This document shows positions 1 to 9,592 of a stretch of 34,883 nucleotides of DNA, piece by piece. Source of the DNA: Eubacteriales Family XIII. Incertae Sedis bacterium. Its GTDB lineage: Bacteria > Bacillota > Clostridia > Peptostreptococcales > Anaerovoracaceae. A program made the position numbers and the translations under genes. Position 1 is the first letter of the stretch. The number at the start of each line of letters is the position of its first letter. The stretch lies in assembly GCA_031290775.1 (NCBI GenBank), contig JAITMX010000066.1, positions 1 through 34,883 on the forward strand, in the 5' to 3' direction. The notes below the pieces were generated by a model. The model did not search any database and was not told where the DNA came from. It was given only the letters and a program-made list of their open reading frames with translations.

Positions 1-171
1 GAAAGGATTGTAAATGGACGGCAATATAAAACGCGAACGCTTGAGCGCGAGCTGTCGTCGCTGCGCGGCATAGACGACAGCCCGAAATATTTGCTGGCCC
101 TTGACCCGGAAGAGCGCAATTTTGACGGGATCCGGCAAATCAACGCGATCAAGTGGCTGTTGGGCAAATAA
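1..171 (+). CDS. C-terminal part of a CDS truncated by the window start (…PKYLLALDPEERNFDGIRQINAIKWLLGK*); product unknown
   Basis: Frame 1 is open from base 1 to TAA at 169-171; protein-like composition. Confidence 0.45.
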   Translation, partial: ERIVNGRQYKTRTLERELSSLRGIDDSPKYLLALDPEERNFDGIRQINAIKWLLGK

Positions 172-180
172 AGCGGCAGA

Positions 181-297
181 CTGTGTGGAAAGCCCGTCAT
201 TGCGAGCAAAGCGAAGCAATCCATGAGCATTGCAATTCTAATAATCCAAAATGGATTGCTTCGCTTCGCTCGCAATGGCAGCAGCGTTTCCACACAG
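181..297. repeat. Long imperfect palindrome (REP-like; ATTGCGAGCRAAGCGAAGCAATCC family)
   Basis: CTGTGTGGAAA…CATTGCGAGCAAAGCGAAGCAATCCAT…ATGGATTGCTTCGCTTCGCTCGCAATG…TTTCCACACAG; a second relative is at 2382-2453. Confidence 0.8.
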
Positions 298-377
298 CCT
301 GAACCGTATCGCCAATTTTCTGCCGGGATGCCCCGCGCTTTGTTATGGAAGCGCTTCCTTATGTTACAATGGACGGT

Positions 378-1319
378 ATGAAAACGATCAACTGGTATCC
401 CGGGCATATGAAGAAGACGCGCGAGCTGATTGAGGCGCATCTCAAACTCGTTGATGTCGTGGCCGAGGTTTGCGACGCGCGCATACCGGCATCAAGCCGC
501 AACCCGATCATAGACGATTTGACCGCAGGCAAGCCCCGTGTCTTGGTTTTGAACAAAAGCGATTTGGCGGACGAGGATGCTACAAAAGCTTGGCTTGGGC
601 ACTTCCGGGGCAACGGGCGGCTGCGCGCCGCGCTCGCGCTGAACGCCATGAGCGGGCAGGGCGCCAGCCAATTCATGGGCAGGCTCGAACGCGTCGCGGC
701 GGACAAGGCGGCGTCCGGCACGGCACGGGCGCAGATTCCGCTGCGCCTCATGATCGTCGGCATCCCCAATTCCGGCAAGTCGTCGCTCATCAACAGGCTG
801 ACGGGCCGCAGGGCCGCCCAGGTCGGCGACAGGCCCGGCGTCACACGCGGCAAGCAATGGCTGACGCTCGAAAACGGGATGCAATTGCTCGACACGCCGG
901 GCATCCTCTGGCCCAAGTTTGAAGACCCGCAGGTCGGGCTCAACCTCGCGTTTTGCGGCTCGATCCGCGATGAGATCATGGACGTGCCCACGCTCGGGCT
1001 CGAGCTCATCCGCGTGCTTTTGCGCCGGCATCCGGGGCTGCTCGAAGCGCGCTACGGGGGGATGGGGGGGGGCGCCCGTGCAGCCGGCGGCCAAACAGGC
1101 GATGAAGGCGAAACGGAAGACGACGCGCTTGCCGCCATGGAGGCCATCGCGCTGGGGCGCGGCTTTATCCTGCCGGGCAAGCGCATCGACTATGAGCGCG
1201 CGGCGCGCGCGGTGCTCGACGAATTTCGCGCGGGCAAGCTCGGCCGCGTCACGCTTGAGCTGCCGCCGAGCCCGGGCGCGGGGCCCTCGATAGAAATGAC
1301 AGGGGCACCGGGCAAGTGA
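378..1319 (+). CDS. rbgA: Ribosome biogenesis GTPase YlqF/RbgA
   Basis: NWYPGHMKKTRELI start, LNKSDL, GIPNSGKSSLINRL, DTPGILWPKF; circularly permuted GTPase motif order. The ATG at 378 fits the family N-terminus better than 345. Confidence 0.93.
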   Translation: MKTINWYPGHMKKTRELIEAHLKLVDVVAEVCDARIPASSRNPIIDDLTAGKPRVLVLNKSDLADEDATKAWLGHFRGNGRLRAALALNAMSGQGASQFMGRLERVAADKAASGTARAQIPLRLMIVGIPNSGKSSLINRLTGRRAAQVGDRPGVTRGKQWLTLENGMQLLDTPGILWPKFEDPQVGLNLAFCGSIRDEIMDVPTLGLELIRVLLRRHPGLLEARYGGMGGGARAAGGQTGDEGETEDDALAAMEAIALGRGFILPGKRIDYERAARAVLDEFRAGKLGRVTLELPPSPGAGPSIEMTGAPGK

Positions 1320-1990
1320 AGAAAGCGGAGCGCGAAGAATACCTGAAGCAAAAACTCGAGGATATGCTCTCCTATGAGCGGGCGCTCTGGGAAAGCGGCG
1401 TCCCGTATGCCGCGGGCATCGACGAGGTCGGGCGCGGCCCGCTCGCCGGCCCCGTCTGCGCCGCCTGCGTCGTATTGCCGCAGGGCTTTGATGTCATTGG
1501 CGTCAACGACTCAAAAAAGCTCAGCGAAAAAAAGCGCAAGGAGCTTTACGGCTTGATTGTCGGGCGGGCGCTCGCCTACGGCATCGGCCTCGTCGGAAAC
1601 GAGCGCATCGACGAGGTGAATATTTTGAACGCGACAAAAGAGGCGATGCTCGTCGCAATCACAGGCGCGGCGGCGATGCTCGCCGCAAAAGCGCCCGCAG
1701 GCGGGGGCGGCGCGGAAGCAAAGATCGGGCATCTGCTCGTCGACGCCGTCAAGCTGCCCGAGGCCGGCATCCCGGGCACGGCCATCATCAAAGGCGACGA
1801 AAAAAGCGTTTCGGTCGCGGCAGCCTCCATTGTGGCAAAGGTGACGCGCGACCGCATCATGGCCGAATTTGACAGCATCTATCCGGGTTACGGGTTTCCG
1901 TCCAACAAAGGCTACGGCACCGAAGCGCATTACGCGGGATTGCGCAAACTGGGCATGACGCCGATCCACCGCCGCACTTTTTTGAAATGA
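1316..1990 (+). CDS. rnhB: Ribonuclease HII
   Basis: AGIDEVGRGPLAGPVCAA, NDSKKLSEKKR, GDEKSVSVAAASIVAKVTRD; GTG start overlaps the rbgA stop. Confidence 0.95.
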   Translation: MKKAEREEYLKQKLEDMLSYERALWESGVPYAAGIDEVGRGPLAGPVCAACVVLPQGFDVIGVNDSKKLSEKKRKELYGLIVGRALAYGIGLVGNERIDEVNILNATKEAMLVAITGAAAMLAAKAPAGGGGAEAKIGHLLVDAVKLPEAGIPGTAIIKGDEKSVSVAAASIVAKVTRDRIMAEFDSIYPGYGFPSNKGYGTEAHYAGLRKLGMTPIHRRTFLK

Positions 1991-2052
1991 TTTCCCCGTA
2001 AAATTCCCGGCCTTTGTGCAAAATCACAATAATGCCAAAACGGGGTAACAGT

Positions 2053-2335
2053 TCAGACACTAACCGTCAACCGTAGAGTGCCACGGTAGACGACCACGCG
2101 CTGTCGTCCTCGAATGGGACATTCCAGCGGTGAAGCACCACGCGGCGAAGCCGCTGTGATTCTCGAATGACACCTACCTGCGATTTGCTTCGAAAACCGG
2201 GTTTGGTGTTCAAACGGTCGCAAGCGACCGGGATACGTCCGCAACGCGCTAAAGCGCTGCACTCCTGACAGCCGTCCTTCCAACGATTCGCAAGGCGAAT
2301 CGGGATGCCTTTTTTCCACCCGCTTTAGCGGGTAA
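2053..2335. repeat. Intergenic array of short stem-loops with different stems
   Basis: GCGGC-GAA-GCCGC (2142-2154), CGGTCG-CAAG-CGACCG (2215-2230), GCGCT-AA-AGCGC (2246-2257), CGATTCGC-AAG-GCGAATCG (2284-2302), ACCCGCT-TT-AGCGGGT (2318-2333). Confidence 0.6.
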
Positions 2336-2381
2336 TGGAAAAACGGACAGCGAAGCGAACGAAGTGAGCGGAGGTAGGACT

Positions 2382-2453
2382 GTCATTGCGAGCGAAGCGA
2401 AGCAATCCAGTGGTTCATGGATTGCCGCAGTCGCTACGCTCCCTCGCAATGAC
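2382..2453. repeat. Second REP-like inverted repeat of the ATTGCGAGCGAAGCGAAGCAATCC family
   Basis: GTCATTGCGAGCGAAGCGAAGCAATCCA…TGGATTG…CTCGCAATGAC. Confidence 0.8.
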
Positions 2454-2595
2454 GGCATTCCGGCAAGTGTCTGAATTGTTACAAAACGGGCCAAAACGCC
2501 GCAAATCTCAAAACACTTTCTCATTGCATACGGGGCGGGAGGGTGTAAAATACAGTATACCGTCTGTATGCAGGATTTGAGGGAAGGGAGAAGCC

Positions 2596-3732
2596 ATGTC
2601 CGAAGAAAAGATGAAACTTCGCGGGGATTTGCTTGCCGGGCGCGTTCCAAAGCGCGTGTTCATGCAGTTGACATTCACGCCGGAAGCCGCCTGCGGGTTG
2701 GCGGGCGTCGACCTTGTCAAAGCGCATTTCGACCCGGCGGTGAAGCAGAAAGCCTATCGCTCGGTTTGCGAGACTTTTTATTCCGATGCCTATCCGATAG
2801 AAAACGTGCGCTGGCCGGAAGTTTACGCGCCGCTCGGCGCGCGCAATTGGGTCATGAGCTCGACGGGCGCGATGCAGCACCCCGAGGTCACGTCGCTCTA
2901 TGAGGAAGACTTTGACGAATACATCGACGACGCTTTCGGCACGATCGTGAAAAAAGTCCTGCCGAGGCTCTATCCCAAGCTCGATCCCGCAAACCCCGGC
3001 GCAGGGCTCAGCCTTGCGAAAGCCTACCAGCGCTATCAGCAAACGGCCGGCGAGGAAGTCGGCTTTCAGATGCAGGCGAGCGAGGAGTTTGACTACGCGC
3101 CCGGGTTTTTCGTCGGGCTGTTTTGCGAAGCTCCGTTCGATTTTCTTTCCGACCAATTGCGCGGTTTCAAAAATATCACGATCGATGTGCGCCGCAACCC
3201 AGGCAAGGTCGAAAAGGCCGTGAATGCCTCGCTGCCGCTCATGCGCAGGCAGGCGATCCCGAGGAACCCCGCGCCCGGCGCCACCGTATTCATGCCGCTG
3301 CACTTGGCGCCCTATCTGCGCCCTGCGGATTTCGAGCGGTTTTATTGGCCGACCTTCAACGCGCTCGTGCAAGAGATACACGAGGCCGGCATGTCCTCTT
3401 TCCTGTTCGCGGAGCAGGACTGGACGCGCTATTCGGACTATCTTGCGAGCTTCCCGGAAAACCAGATCATCAAATTTGAGGACGGGGACGTGAAAAAGAT
3501 CAAGGAGGTCGTTGGCAAAAAGCAAATCATCGGCGGCTTTTTCGACCCGACGCACACGCTCACGCGCTCAAAAGAGGACTGTATCGACGAGGCAAAACGG
3601 CTGCTCGAGATCGGTATGCCGGGCGGGCGTTTCTACTTTGCGTTTGGCCGCCACGTCATCGATATCCACAGCATCGACATCGGCAAATTGGCGGCGGTCA
3701 TCGATTACGTCCACGAAAACGCGGTTTATTAA
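2596..3732 (+). CDS. Uroporphyrinogen decarboxylase (URO-D) family protein, methyltransferase-like
   Basis: 378 aa with URO-D-like layout (STGAMQHPEV, FFVGLFCEAPFDFLSDQLRGF, LFAEQDWTRYSDYLASFP, IIGGFFDPTHTLTRSKEDCIDEAKRLLEIGMPGGRFYFAFGRHV). Confidence 0.75.
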   Translation: MSEEKMKLRGDLLAGRVPKRVFMQLTFTPEAACGLAGVDLVKAHFDPAVKQKAYRSVCETFYSDAYPIENVRWPEVYAPLGARNWVMSSTGAMQHPEVTSLYEEDFDEYIDDAFGTIVKKVLPRLYPKLDPANPGAGLSLAKAYQRYQQTAGEEVGFQMQASEEFDYAPGFFVGLFCEAPFDFLSDQLRGFKNITIDVRRNPGKVEKAVNASLPLMRRQAIPRNPAPGATVFMPLHLAPYLRPADFERFYWPTFNALVQEIHEAGMSSFLFAEQDWTRYSDYLASFPENQIIKFEDGDVKKIKEVVGKKQIIGGFFDPTHTLTRSKEDCIDEAKRLLEIGMPGGRFYFAFGRHVIDIHSIDIGKLAAVIDYVHENAVY

Positions 3733-3784
3733 GGAAGCACGCGCTTCCTGAACGCTTCCTATGGCAGGGAAAGGGGAAAATACC

Positions 3785-3937
3785 ATGGCAAACGAAAAGC
3801 TTGTTTACGAAACATACGGGGACTTCAGCGCCGAACATCCCGAGTACGCCGAAAAATGGCGCGAATTCACCGAGCCGGTGATTTTGGCGGAGGACGACGG
3901 CATCTATGGATTTTTATTTGGGTATCTGCTGATTTGA
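3785..3937 (+). CDS. 50-aa small ORF; may be the N-terminal remnant of a carboxymuconolactone-decarboxylase-like protein
   Basis: MANEKLVYETYGDFSAEHPEYAEKWREFTEPVILAEDDGIYGFLFGYLLI*, preceded by a purine-rich SD (aggga…ggggaa). Confidence 0.4.
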   Translation: MANEKLVYETYGDFSAEHPEYAEKWREFTEPVILAEDDGIYGFLFGYLLI

Positions 3938-4034
3938 GAGGATTGACATTTTACAGCAGGCTTGATATAAGTCTGTCGTATGGTTGCGTTATCCCATTTT
4001 GGGCGGTAACGGGAAAAACAAGGAGGAGGCAAAA

Positions 4035-5357
4035 ATGAAGTTCAAAGGAAAGAAAGCTTGGGTCGTATTGCTCGCGCTCGTTTGCGCGCTGGCGCTTTCG
4101 CTTGGCGCCTGCAGCAGCGGCGGCGGAAACGCGCCGGCGCAGGGCGGCGACAGCGGCGCGCCTGCGGCCGCAGCCACAGGCGACACAATCAAGATCGGCT
4201 ATGTGCTCCCGCTCACAGGCCCGATGGCGAGCTACTCCGTCGGCGGGGTCGGCGCAAAATACATTGCCGAGGAAGCGCTCAAGGTCATCAATGACGAAAA
4301 GGGCGGCATCGACATCGGCGGCCAAAAGATGAAAGTCGAAATCGTCTGGGGCGACACGGAAAGCGATCCGACCAAGGCGCAGGAAGTCGCGACAAAGCTC
4401 GCGACAAGCGACAAGGTCAACCTGCTCTTCGGCGAGTGGACGCCCGCGACGACCAGCCCTGTTTCGGCGGTTGCCGAGCGCAACAAGATCCCCGCGATCC
4501 TCGCGAACGGGCCGGACACAAGCTGGCTCGAGGGCGGCCCCTATGATTGGTCGTTCGGTTTGTTCTTCAATTACGACTACTTCATCGACGAGTACTTCAA
4601 CGGCTGGGACAAGATGGACACGAACAAAAGGATCGGCCTCGTGCTTGACTCCAATGTTGACGGCGTCGGCATGGCGGAAATCATGAAGGCCAAAGCGCCG
4701 GAGCGCGGCTATACGATCGTCGACCCCGGACGTTTCCCCGAGGGCACAAATGACTATATGCAGGTCTTGACGCAGATCCAGAATGAAGACTGCGACATCC
4801 TCGTCGCGAGCCTGCTCAACCCCGAGCTCGTCACGGTTTGGAACCAGTGCCAGCAGCTTGGCTACACGCCGAAGACGGCGGTGCTCTCCAAAGGCATGCA
4901 TCTTGCCGCAGAGATCAACGCGCTCGGCGAGGGCAAGGGCGAGGGGCTCTGCATCGAAACGCAGTGGTCGCCGCAGTTCCCATGGATCAATTCGCTGAAC
5001 GGCAAGGATGCGCAGACGCTGTCCGATGAGTACGAAGCGGCGATTAGCTCTTCGCCGGACCTCGAGCTCGGCTGGGACTGGACGCTCTTTGAGGTCGCCT
5101 ACGACGCGCTGTCGCGCGCCGGCAGCCTCGATCCCGAAGCGATCCGCCAGGCGCTCATCGCCACCGATCTCGAAACCACCTACGGCAACATCGTGTTTGC
5201 CGAAAACCATGTCGGCTACTGCCCAATCGTGTTTGGACAGTGGGTCAAAGACGAAAAATGGGGTTACAAAAAGGTCCTCATCGCCGCAGGCCATGTACCC
5301 GAAGTGACGCAGTTCGCCGAGCCGATCTACATCCCGGGGTATGACAGCGGCAAGTAG
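4035..5357 (+). CDS. Branched-chain amino-acid/amide-type ABC transporter substrate-binding lipoprotein
   Basis: Lipoprotein signal MKFKGKKAWVVLLALVCALALSLGACSSGG; IKIGYVLPLTGPMASYSVGG; strong SD AGGAGGAGG; followed by liv-type genes. Confidence 0.9.
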   Translation: MKFKGKKAWVVLLALVCALALSLGACSSGGGNAPAQGGDSGAPAAAATGDTIKIGYVLPLTGPMASYSVGGVGAKYIAEEALKVINDEKGGIDIGGQKMKVEIVWGDTESDPTKAQEVATKLATSDKVNLLFGEWTPATTSPVSAVAERNKIPAILANGPDTSWLEGGPYDWSFGLFFNYDYFIDEYFNGWDKMDTNKRIGLVLDSNVDGVGMAEIMKAKAPERGYTIVDPGRFPEGTNDYMQVLTQIQNEDCDILVASLLNPELVTVWNQCQQLGYTPKTAVLSKGMHLAAEINALGEGKGEGLCIETQWSPQFPWINSLNGKDAQTLSDEYEAAISSSPDLELGWDWTLFEVAYDALSRAGSLDPEAIRQALIATDLETTYGNIVFAENHVGYCPIVFGQWVKDEKWGYKKVLIAAGHVPEVTQFAEPIYIPGYDSGK

Positions 5358-6090
5358 CGTTTTGGACGAGATTTTAAGAGTAGAAAATCTTTCCATTGCG
5401 TTCGGCCACAACCGGGTCTTAAATGACCTGAGTTTTGAAGTCTTTGAAAACGAGGTGTTGGGCATCATCGGCCCCAACGGCGCGGGCAAGACGGTGCTGC
5501 TGAATGTGTTGACGGGAATCCTCAAACCTGATTCAGGCCGCATTGTTTACAAAGGCAAGGATATCGCAAAAACAAAGATCGCCCTGCGGACGCGCATGGG
5601 CATCGGGCGCACTTTCCAGGTGCCCCGTTCGTTTGAAGGCATGAGCGTCTACGAAAACATCATGGTCGGCGGCGTATACGGGCGGCTGCTTTCGGAAAAG
5701 GAAGCGGGCGCGGGCGCGGACGAAATACTGGAGCATATCGGCATGGCGGGCCGGCGTGGCGAGATCGCGGGCGCGCTCGGCCTGCTCGACCGAAAAAGGC
5801 TCGAAATCGGCGTCGCGCTCGCGTCGAAGCCCGACCTGCTCCTGATTGACGAGGCGGCGGGCGGCCTGACGGAATCCGAAATCGCGAATATCCTCGAAAT
5901 CGTCCGCGGCGCGAAGCAAAAAGGCGTGACGGTCATCTGGATCGAACACGTCCTCCAAACGATGCTCGAAGGCACGGACCGCACGCTGTGCATCGCGGAG
6001 GGGCGCAATGTGATTTGCGGCCCGCCGCGCATGGTCATGGATTCGCCCGAAGTGCACGCGGTATACCTGGGGACGGAAGAGGATGAATAA
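5341..6090 (+). CDS. livG: ABC transporter ATP-binding protein, LivG type
   Basis: GPNGAGKT Walker A, GIGRTFQVPRSF, LLLIDEAAGGLT; the true start may be slightly downstream of 5341. Confidence 0.9.
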   Translation: MTAASSVLDEILRVENLSIAFGHNRVLNDLSFEVFENEVLGIIGPNGAGKTVLLNVLTGILKPDSGRIVYKGKDIAKTKIALRTRMGIGRTFQVPRSFEGMSVYENIMVGGVYGRLLSEKEAGAGADEILEHIGMAGRRGEIAGALGLLDRKRLEIGVALASKPDLLLIDEAAGGLTESEIANILEIVRGAKQKGVTVIWIEHVLQTMLEGTDRTLCIAEGRNVICGPPRMVMDSPEVHAVYLGTEEDE

Positions 6091-6805
6091 TATAATTGAA
6101 ATAAGCGGGCTGAATGTCATGCACGGGGACCTCCGCGCGCTTGCCGACGTTTCCATGAATATCGAAAGCGGAAAAATCGTTTCGATCATCGGCGCGAACG
6201 GCGCCGGCAAATCCACCCTGCTCAATACCATCATGGGCGTACACGCGCCTGCGGCCGGGGCGATACGCTTTGAGGGCAGGGACATCACGAAAATGCGGAC
6301 GAGCAAGATCGCCTCGCTCGGCCTCGCGATGACGCCCGAGGGCAGCCGCGTTTTCGCGGACATGAGCGTCATGGAAAACCTGCTGATGGGCGCGTATCTG
6401 CCCGGCGCGAAAAAAGCGAAAGCGGGGCAGCTCGAAAAAGTTTACGATATGTTCCCGGTTCTGAAAGAAAAGTCCGCGCAGCTTGCCTCGTTTCTGTCCG
6501 GCGGGCAGCGGCAGATGCTCTCGATCGCGCGCGCGATCATGATGAACCCCAAGGTGATTATCTGCGACGAAATCTCGCTCGGCCTTGCGCCCGTGATTAT
6601 CCACGATATCTACGCGAAGGTAAAGGAATTGAACGCGGAGGGGATCACGTTCCTGCTCGTCGAACAGGAAATCAAGCGCAGCCTGCGCCATGCCGACTAT
6701 TCGTATGTCATGGTCAAGGGCCGCGTCGTGATGGAAGGCAAATCGTCCGGGCTCTCCCGCGAGGCCGTCAGCGACGCGTATTTCGGAATCAACCAATTTG
6801 CGTGA
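6083..6805 (+). CDS. livF: ABC transporter ATP-binding protein, LivF type
   Basis: GANGAGKSTLLNTIMG, LSGGQRQMLSIARAIM, ICDEISLGLAP; start overlaps the livG stop. Confidence 0.92.
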   Translation: MNNIIEISGLNVMHGDLRALADVSMNIESGKIVSIIGANGAGKSTLLNTIMGVHAPAAGAIRFEGRDITKMRTSKIASLGLAMTPEGSRVFADMSVMENLLMGAYLPGAKKAKAGQLEKVYDMFPVLKEKSAQLASFLSGGQRQMLSIARAIMMNPKVIICDEISLGLAPVIIHDIYAKVKELNAEGITFLLVEQEIKRSLRHADYSYVMVKGRVVMEGKSSGLSREAVSDAYFGINQFA

Positions 6806-6863
6806 CGGGAATTTACGGGAATTTTCAGGGATGCTTTTTCAATGAAAAAGGTGGAGGGATGGA

Positions 6864-7739
6864 ATGCTTGAAACATTGCCGCAGGCAATCGTAACGGGGG
6901 TGCTGCTCGGCGGCCTGTACGCGATCATCGGGATCGGGATGTCGCTCATCTTCGGCATCATGAAACTCACAAACATCGCGCACGGCGATATCATGATCCT
7001 CGGCACTTTTCTGACGATGCACATCACGCAGTCCCTGACGGGCAACCCCATCATCGGCCTGCTGCTCACGATTGCGATCATGCTGGCTTTCGCTTTCGCG
7101 ATACAAAATTTCCTCATCAACAAGGTCATCACGAAAGGCGCGGAGCCCGCGCTGCTCGTGACATTCGGGCTGTCGATCATCATTTCAAACGCGCTGTTTC
7201 TCGTCTTCGGCGCCAATACGCATACCATCCCAAGCACGCTTGTCACGACAAACCTGATCCGCACGGCGCACGTATCCGTTTCCATGATGTATGCCGTCAG
7301 TTTCATCGTCGCCGTGGCCGTCATCGTCGCGCTTTCGCTTGTGATGAACAGGACTTCTTTCGGGCGCGCGATCCGCGCCGCGTCAAGCGACACCGTGATG
7401 TCCGAGCTGCTCGGCATCAATACAAAGCATATGTATATTTTTGCGATGATGCTGACGGTCGTGACCGCGTCCATCGCCGGCATGCTCGTGGGCATGACGT
7501 TCCCGTTCTATCCGACGACGGGCACGCAGTACCTGATCATCGCGTTCGGCGTCGTCGTGATCGGCGGCATGGGTTCGCTCCTCGGCACGTTGGTCGGCGG
7601 CATCATTTTGGGCCTCGCCCAGCTCGTCGGCGCAAACCTCATCGGGGCCACATACCAGCAGCTGATCGGGTTCATCGTGCTGCTTGTCATTCTCGCAGTC
7701 CGGCCGCAGGGGCTTCTGTCCAAAGCGGCCAGGAAATAG
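6864..7739 (+). CDS. livH: Branched-chain amino-acid-type ABC permease, LivH
   Basis: Hydrophobic 291 aa; GGLYAIIGIGMSLIFGIMKLTNIAHGD; VIGGMGSLLGTLVGG. Confidence 0.92.
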   Translation: MLETLPQAIVTGVLLGGLYAIIGIGMSLIFGIMKLTNIAHGDIMILGTFLTMHITQSLTGNPIIGLLLTIAIMLAFAFAIQNFLINKVITKGAEPALLVTFGLSIIISNALFLVFGANTHTIPSTLVTTNLIRTAHVSVSMMYAVSFIVAVAVIVALSLVMNRTSFGRAIRAASSDTVMSELLGINTKHMYIFAMMLTVVTASIAGMLVGMTFPFYPTTGTQYLIIAFGVVVIGGMGSLLGTLVGGIILGLAQLVGANLIGATYQQLIGFIVLLVILAVRPQGLLSKAARK

Positions 7740-7749
7740 GGGGTGCGAT

Positions 7750-8769
7750 ATGGGCGCCGTATTCAGCAAAATCAAAGACAACCTCAAAGAGGGCATCCGC
7801 GAGAACAGCGAAAATTCGCTGGCACGAAAAATCGCGCACGGCAAAAACGCGAAATTCATCTGGATCGCCGTCATGGCCGTCCTGTTGACGGTGCCCGCGT
7901 ACGCGGGCGATTACGCGATCAACGTCATGATCCTCATGCTGTTTTATATGGCGCTCGGGCAGATGTGGAACCTGCTCGGCGGCTATGCCGGCCTCGTGTC
8001 GCTCGGGCAGCAGAGTTTCATCGGCATCGGCGGCTACGCGCTCGCGATCGTTTCGGAAAAATACGGCCTGCCCGCCCCGCTGGCCTTTGCCGTGGCGGCG
8101 GGCGTCTCGGTCCTCTTTGCGCTGGTCATCTCGATCCCGATCTTCAAAATGCAGGGCGTCTACTTCACGATCGGCACATGGATCGTGTCAGAATGCCTCG
8201 CGCTTTGGTTTTCGACATGGGCTTGGGTCCATTACGCCCAGGGGTACAACATCACGGTCACGTACAACCTGTCCGCGAAACAGATCTATTATGTGGCATT
8301 TGCGGTCGGGATCGGTTCGCTTGCCGTCGTCTATTTCATCCTGCGGTCAAAACTCGGGCTCGCGCTCATGGCGATGCGCGACAATTCGGCGGCGGCCGAG
8401 GTGCGCGGCGTTGAGCTCTACCGCACAAAGCTCAAATGCTTTGTCATCTCCGCCTGCGTCACGGGCGTCGCGGGCGCGGCGATCTATTTGCAGCAGGCTT
8501 TCATCCAGCCTTCAAACGCTTTCGGGATCAGCTGGACGGTCTCGATGGTTTTCATCGTCGTCATCGGCGGCCTCGGCACCGTCGAGGGGCCGATCATCGG
8601 CGCCGTGATCTATGTGCTGATCCGCCAGTTTCTGTACAACTTTCCGGGCTTCAGCATGGTCATCCTCGGCATCATCGCAATCGCGATCATCCTGCTCGCG
8701 CCGCGGGGGATCATGGGTCTGGTCCAAAAATGGGTTTCGATCGACATCTTTTCCGTGCGCAGACGCTAA
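7750..8769 (+). CDS. livM: Branched-chain amino-acid-type ABC permease, LivM
   Basis: LGQMWNLLGGYAGLVSLGQQSFIGIGGYA, VVIGGLGTVEGPIIGA; start reassigned to 7750. Confidence 0.92.
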   Translation: MGAVFSKIKDNLKEGIRENSENSLARKIAHGKNAKFIWIAVMAVLLTVPAYAGDYAINVMILMLFYMALGQMWNLLGGYAGLVSLGQQSFIGIGGYALAIVSEKYGLPAPLAFAVAAGVSVLFALVISIPIFKMQGVYFTIGTWIVSECLALWFSTWAWVHYAQGYNITVTYNLSAKQIYYVAFAVGIGSLAVVYFILRSKLGLALMAMRDNSAAAEVRGVELYRTKLKCFVISACVTGVAGAAIYLQQAFIQPSNAFGISWTVSMVFIVVIGGLGTVEGPIIGAVIYVLIRQFLYNFPGFSMVILGIIAIAIILLAPRGIMGLVQKWVSIDIFSVRRR

Positions 8770-8830
8770 TCAGCGTTTCCCTGCGGGGATTGTGATAGAA
8801 TAAGGGGTCAATTATCGGGGTTGTTTTGGG

Positions 8831-9592
8831 ATGGAAAATCATATGTCGGAAGCGGTACCTTTATTTACGATGCGGCGCTCTGTCACGGATACGGACGCCG
8901 ATTTTGCGAGGAGGCTCAAGCCGACCGCCATGTTCGGTTTTTTTCAGGATATCGCGGCGCTGCACGCGGCAAACCTCGGCGCCTCTGTCGAGCGGCTGCA
9001 TGAAGAGCTGAATGTGGCGTGGATCCTCATGCGTGTGCGCCTCGAGATCGACCGCTATCCCGTGCTCGCGCAGGACGTCACGGTGGAAACATGGCCGCAG
9101 GAGCCGCGCGCGCTTTATGAACGCGACTACACGATCCGCGATACGGGCGGAAACGCGCTCGTACGCGCGGGGTCGACTTGGGTCATCATGAATCTCGGCA
9201 CGCGCGAAATCAAACGGGACAAATTTCTTGACTACGCGGGGGTCGAAGTGAAGAAAGACCGTGCGCTCGGCAGCGGCGTCGCCCGCCTCAAACCGATCGC
9301 GGACGCGGACGTGATTTATGAAAAGGAAATCAAGTACAGCGACCTCGATTACAACATCCATGCCAACAACGCGAAATATGTTGATTACATCATGGACAGT
9401 TTTTCGTTTGGCGAGCATCGCGGCCGAGAAGTGAAGGCGATTGAAGTACATTATGTCAACGAGACCGGGCCGGGCAGCGTCCTTGAGATTCGGCGCAAAA
9501 GGCTCGGCGGCGGGCAGGAATACGTTGGCGGGGTGAGAAAGGGCGACAGGGCGTCGGTTTTCAACGCGATTGTCGAATGGGGGGAAATATGA
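8831..9592 (+). CDS. Acyl-ACP thioesterase (FatA/FatB-like, double hotdog)
   Basis: Hotdog repeats; WILMRVRLEIDRYPVLAQDVTVETWP; DLDYNIHANNAKYVDYIMD. Confidence 0.82.
   Translation: MENHMSEAVPLFTMRRSVTDTDADFARRLKPTAMFGFFQDIAALHAANLGASVERLHEELNVAWILMRVRLEIDRYPVLAQDVTVETWPQEPRALYERDYTIRDTGGNALVRAGSTWVIMNLGTREIKRDKFLDYAGVEVKKDRALGSGVARLKPIADADVIYEKEIKYSDLDYNIHANNAKYVDYIMDSFSFGEHRGREVKAIEVHYVNETGPGSVLEIRRKRLGGGQEYVGGVRKGDRASVFNAIVEWGEI

Noticed and set aside
2053-2335. CRISPR array
   Set aside because: Units are hairpins with different stems and irregular spacing, not identical repeats with unique spacers; no cas genes in the window.
2521-3555. 344-aa minus-strand ORF opposite the URO-D gene
   Set aside because: The plus-strand frame has family motifs and an SD; the minus-strand frame lacks them.
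3951-5543. 530-aa minus-strand ORF opposite the ABC binding protein
   Set aside because: Shadow ORF from high-GC codon bias; the plus strand encodes an unmistakable lipoprotein and ATPase, and the antisense product has no recognizable domain.
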